In this document: piece after piece, positions 6,133-8,909 of the stretch
Layout: each line of letters starts with the position of its first letter
Numbering within the stretch: position 1 is the stretch's first letter
Assembly (NCBI GenBank): GCA_946885905.1
Contig: CAMPHL010000072.1
Coordinates: 1-8,909, forward strand
Origin: an uncultured Pseudomonadota bacterium
GTDB taxonomy: Bacteria > Pseudomonadota > Gammaproteobacteria > Burkholderiales > Usitatibacteraceae
Reading direction: 5' to 3'
Length of the DNA stretch: 8,909 nt
Made by a program: the position numbers and the translations under genes
The notes under the pieces: model-generated
Told to the model about the DNA's origin: nothing
Database searches by the model: none
What the model saw: only the letters and a program-made list of their open reading frames with translations

Positions 6133-8177
6133 GCGCGGCTCTCGGGCTTGGCGAATCCGCGCTTGCGCATCAACGCCTCGATGCCGGCATCCTTGCCCCT
6201 GAAGGCCCGATATCCCTCTTCCGGATCGCGCGTGTTGCCGGCCGCGAAGACGTTCTCCAGCAGGCGCGTGGCGACCTTCTTGTCATAGGCGCCGCCCGCC
6301 TCGGTGAACGCCTCGAAGGCGTCGGCCGAAAGCGTGTCCGCCCAGAGGTAGCTGTAGTAGCCCGCAGAGTACGAATCGCCGCTGAAGAGGTGGCCGAAGT
6401 GCGGCAGGCGGTGGCGCATCACGATCTCGCGCGGCATCCCGATCGCCTCCAGCGCCGCGCGCTCGAAAGCGGCGATGTCGCGCGCCTTCTCCGGCTCCAG
6501 GTGCAGGCGCATGTCCACCAGCGCGCTCGACAGGTACTCCACGTTGTCGAAGCCCTTGTTGAACTTCGAGGCGGCCTCGATCTTCGCCAGCAGCGCCTCG
6601 GGCATGGGCTCGCCGGTCCTGCAGTGGCGCGCGAAGCGATTGAGGACCTCTCGCGTGGGCAGCCAGCTCTCCAGCAGCTGCGAGGGGAACTCCACGTAGT
6701 CGCGATCGACGTTCGTGCCCGACAGCGACGGATAGCGCACGCTCGAAGCCAGGCCGTGCAGCCCATGGCCGAATTCGTGGAAGAGCGTGACGGCGTCGTC
6801 CCAGCTCACCAGCACGGGCTCCCCGGGCGCGGGCTTCATGTAATTGCAGTTGTTCGACACGATGGTGCTCACGTCGCGGTCGAAGCGCTCCTGGTTCCGG
6901 TATGCATTCATCCACGCGCCCGACTCCTTGTGCGGGCGCGCGTAGGGGTCGAAGTAGAAGAGGCCCACGTGCTTTCCGCCCCGGCGCACCTCCCAGACGC
7001 GGATGTCGGGGTTCACGACCGGGACGCCCTGCACTTCCTCGAACTCCAGGCCCAGGAGCTCGCCCGCCACCCAGAACATCGCCTCGCGCAACTTGTCGAG
7101 CTGCAGGTAAGGGGCGACCTCGTCGTTGTCGATCGAGTAGCGTTGCTTGCGGACCTTCTCGGCGTAATAGCGGTAATCCCACGGCTCGATCCGGATGCCA
7201 TCCCCCAGCCGGTCGGCGAGCGCCTGCATGTCGGCGATTTCCTCCTTCGCGCGCGCGAGGGCCGGCTTCCACAGGGCCTGCATGAGCTCGATGGCCCGCT
7301 CGGGCGTGCGCGCCATGCTCTTCTCGAGGCGCCAGTGCGCGTGCGTCGGATAACCCAGCAGCCTCGCGCGGTCGTGCCGCAGCCGAACGATCTCGCCGAT
7401 GACGGCCTTGTTGTCGTGGGCGTCGTTGTTGTCGCCGCGGCTCACGAACTCGCGCCACACCTTCTCGCGCAACTGCCGGTTCGAGGCGAGCGTGAGCAAG
7501 GGCTCCACCGAGGAGCGCGTGTTCAGGATCGCCCACTTGCCTTCATGGCCGCGGGCCTTCGCCTCGGCGGCCGCGGCGCCGCGCGGCGCCGCGGGCAGCC
7601 CTCCGAGCTCGGCTACCGAATCGACCAGCAACTATCGGCCGTCAACGGCGCGGACGTTCAGGCTGAACAGCGTGTAGAGGCTAGCCAGGCGCTGGTTGAT
7701 TTGCGCGAGCTGCTTCTTCGCATCCTCCTCCAGGCGCGCCCCGGTGCGCACGAAGTCGGTGTACTTGTCCCACGCGAGGCGCTGCTGCTCGGCGTCGAGC
7801 TTCGCGCGCTCGGGTCCCTCGTATGCCGCGGCGATGCGCTTGAACAGGCGCGCGTTCTGCACGATCCGGTCGCGGTGCGCGGCGAGCTTCGGCTCCATTT
7901 CGCGCTCCACCTCCTGGAAGTCGGGCGTGCGCATGGTCGAGGCGAAGACGTTGTAGACCGCGCCCACGCGATCCAGCGTGCGGCCGGCGCGCTCCAGCGC
8001 GGCGAAGGTGTTCTCGAACGTGGGCGTGGCCGGGTCGGCGGCGATGCGCTCGATCTCTTCCAGGTGCTCCGCCATCGCCGTTTCCAGCGCGGGCTTGAAG
8101 TGCTCGACCTTCACGCGGTCGAAGGGCGGGACGCCGCCGAAGGGGCCGGTCCACTTCGGAATCAGGGGGTTGGACAT
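6129..8177 (-). pseudogene. prlC: Oligopeptidase A (M3 metallopeptidase), interrupted by one in-frame amber codon
   Basis: Cytoplasmic zinc peptidase of family M3A that degrades peptides and signal-peptide fragments. Both halves align collinearly in the same frame with one 682-codon gene, the normal length. Residues 1-181 carry IPKWTGPFGGVPPFDRVKVEHF, the helical cap and QINQRLASLYTLFSLNV. Codon 182 is TAG (7634-7632), and the frame continues directly with LLVDSVAELGGLP, ARGHEGKWAILNTRSSVEP and RGDNNDAHDNK. Catalytic motif: HEFGHGLH with H467, E468 and H471, third ligand E496 in DYVEFPSQLLESW, and the late GDSYSAGYYSYLWA substrate segment. The ATG at 8177 has a strong AAGGAG ribosome binding site. 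If the amber is real, translation yields an inactive 181-residue cap without the catalytic domain; restart at the adjacent TTG lacks a ribosome binding site. It could instead be a sequencing error. The stop overlaps the Rid ATG by 4 bases. Confidence 0.9.
7632..7634 (-). other. In-frame amber codon in prlC
   Basis: TAG lies between GAC GGC CGA and TTG CTG GTC with no shift of frame on either side. One base change restores sense: TGG (Trp), CAG (Gln) or TAC/TAT (Tyr). Neighbouring codons GTT, CGA, TTG and GTA are unusual for this G+C-rich gene. Confidence 0.9.
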
Positions 8178-8182
8178 CACTT

Positions 8183-8188
8183 CTCCTT
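8183..8188 (-). promoter_or_regulatory. Ribosome binding site of prlC
   Basis: AAGGAG on the minus strand stands 5 bases before the ATG at 8177. It is the best Shine-Dalgarno sequence in the window. It fixes the prlC start and argues against the longer open frame that reaches up to 8279 through the inverted repeat. Confidence 0.75.
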
Positions 8189-8203
8189 CAGAACACCAGG
8201 GCG

Positions 8204-8335
8204 GGAACACGGATGAAACGGATGAATCGGATGAACACGGATAAAGGCTGAACTTCGTGGCTGCGTTTACCGCAGGCACGGAGCATTCATTGGTTTATCC
8301 GTGTTCATCCGATTCATCCGTTTCATCCGTGTTCC
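8204..8335. repeat. 42-bp perfect inverted repeat made of 9-bp CGGATGAAN units
   Basis: The left arm (8204-8245) and right arm (8294-8335) are exact reverse complements over 42 bases, separated by a 48-base centre (8246-8293). Each arm holds three tandem units, CGGATGAAA, CGGATGAAT and CGGATGAAC (left arm 8210-8236), then ACGGATAAA, and is framed by two direct copies of GAACACGGAT (8205-8214 and 8233-8242). The centre holds its own small hairpin, CTGCG-TTTAC-CGCAG (8261-8275). It fills most of the gap between the DapA-like stop and prlC, ending 3 bases after that stop. There is no T run after the arms, no transposase and no clear target duplication. It resembles dispersed intergenic repeats of bacterial genomes; a transcript would form a very stable 42-bp hairpin. 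Confidence 0.92.
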
Positions 8336-8338
8336 GCA

Positions 8339-8909
8339 TTAGACCCGCGCGCGGGCATCCACACGAGCGACGCGCGAGAGCAGGTAATCGACTTCGGCGC
8401 GCGCCGCGGGCGAAAGCGCCGCGCCGGGCTTGCGCAGCGTGTCCGAGGCGATGATCCCGCGGCGCATCATCACGTACTTGCGCACCGCAAGGCCGGGCCC
8501 CGGCTGCTGCTCGTAGCGGATCAGCGGCAGGTGCGCGTCGAACAGATCGTGCGCCTCGTCGCGCTTGCCGGCCTTCGAAAGGTTCACCACGTCGACCAGC
8601 ATGTCCGGGAAGCAGTAGCCGGTGTTCGCACCGTCGGCCCCGCGCTCCATCTCGAAGTCGAGGAAGAGCGCGTTGTTGCCCACCAGGATCGGCAAGGGCC
8701 GCATCTCGCCGGACTTGACCCACGCCTTGAGCTGCGAGATCTTGTCCAGGCCCGGCCAGTCCTCGTGCTTGAGGAACCAGCAGGAGGGATTGTCCGCATG
8801 GATGCGCTTGATCACGCCCGGCGCCATCTGCACCGAGAACGTGAGCGGGTAGTCCTGGATCACGAAGGGCACGTCCGCGCCGATCGCCTCCGACGCCTGC
8901 TTGTAGTAC
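8339..8909 (-). CDS. DapA/NanA-family (dihydrodipicolinate synthase-like) aldolase or lyase, 3' part
   Basis: Only the last 189 residues are in the window; the N-terminal half of the TIM barrel lies beyond the edge. Visible are FVIQDYPLTFSVQMAP (15-30 of the fragment), the Schiff-base lysine K47 in CWFLKHEDWPGLDKI, LVGNNALFLDFEMERGADGANTGY (75-98) as the late barrel strand with the glycine loop, and the C-terminal helices ending in DARARV. True DapA has YNxP, whose tyrosine assists catalysis. Here the same place reads QDYP, with Gln in the tyrosine position, as in many paralogues acting on other 2-oxo or sugar acids. Lysine biosynthesis is therefore not implied and dapA is not assigned. The stop is 3 bases from the inverted repeat. 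Confidence 0.9.
   Translation of the reverse strand, partial: YYKQASEAIGADVPFVIQDYPLTFSVQMAPGVIKRIHADNPSCWFLKHEDWPGLDKISQLKAWVKSGEMRPLPILVGNNALFLDFEMERGADGANTGYCFPDMLVDVVNLSKAGKRDEAHDLFDAHLPLIRYEQQPGPGLAVRKYVMMRRGIIASDTLRKPGAALSPAARAEVDYLLSRVARVDARARV

Noticed and set aside
7629..7634. Programmed recoding (selenocysteine, pyrrolysine or read-through) at the prlC amber
   Set aside because: Selenocysteine uses TGA, pyrrolysine use is not expected in this type of organism or protein family, and no read-through context or downstream stem was apparent. Mutation or sequence error is simpler.
6390..8216. A 608-codon open frame on the plus strand opposite prlC
   Set aside because: It mirrors the codon structure of the conserved M3 peptidase in a very G+C-rich gene, has arginine/histidine/valine-rich composition and matches no family motif. 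It is an antisense shadow.
8178..8279. Longer prlC start upstream through the inverted repeat
   Set aside because: The extension is translated repeat sequence, and AAGGAG stands directly before the ATG at 8177, where family homology begins.
8204..8335. CRISPR array or intrinsic terminator
   Set aside because: Units are 9 bp without spacers and the copies are inverted, not direct. No T run follows either arm.

Overview
The window is about two-thirds G+C, with tightly packed and mostly overlapping genes. It carries a Bug/TctC-type solute-binding protein, a DapA-like family member, PdxH, a ChaC-type enzyme and an M3 oligopeptidase A. This mixture, and the resemblance of each protein to family members common in that group, suggests a betaproteobacterium (Burkholderiales or a relative). 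That is inferred from family resemblance only; there is no rRNA or other taxonomic marker here.

Plus strand, 1-2270: a solute-binding protein of the tripartite tricarboxylate transporter type that has lost its normal N-terminus, followed with a 1-base overlap by an FAD-dependent oxidoreductase. A terminator-like hairpin with a run of five T lies inside the last codons of the oxidoreductase. A class II aldolase/adducin family gene follows on the minus strand (3052-2279) and converges on the oxidoreductase with 8 bases between stop codons.

Plus strand, 3064-4726: a VOC (glyoxalase-fold) protein, pdxH and chaC are chained by two 4-base stop/start overlaps. The VOC gene and the aldolase gene are head to head with only 11 bases between their ATGs. 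Those bases and the two start codons form a near-perfect palindrome with a -10-like CATAAT on each strand, so a symmetric, leaderless bidirectional promoter is possible.

Minus strand, 8909-4723: the 3' part of a DapA-family aldolase/lyase; a 42-bp perfect inverted repeat built of 9-bp units; oligopeptidase A (prlC) interrupted by one in-frame amber codon; a Rid-family protein overlapping it by 4 bases; a DUF488 protein; and a small secreted protein with an HExxH motif. The last gene shares a CTAG tetranucleotide with the stop codon of chaC, which converges on it.

Most of the region is ordinary metabolic and stress housekeeping. A loose theme is reactive-metabolite chemistry: PLP synthesis, a Rid protein, glutathione breakdown and a glyoxalase-like enzyme. 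I see no defence, CRISPR, phage or toxin-antitoxin system. The items most worth a second look are the prlC amber codon, the 42-bp inverted repeat, the palindromic start-codon pair and the broken front of the solute-binding gene.
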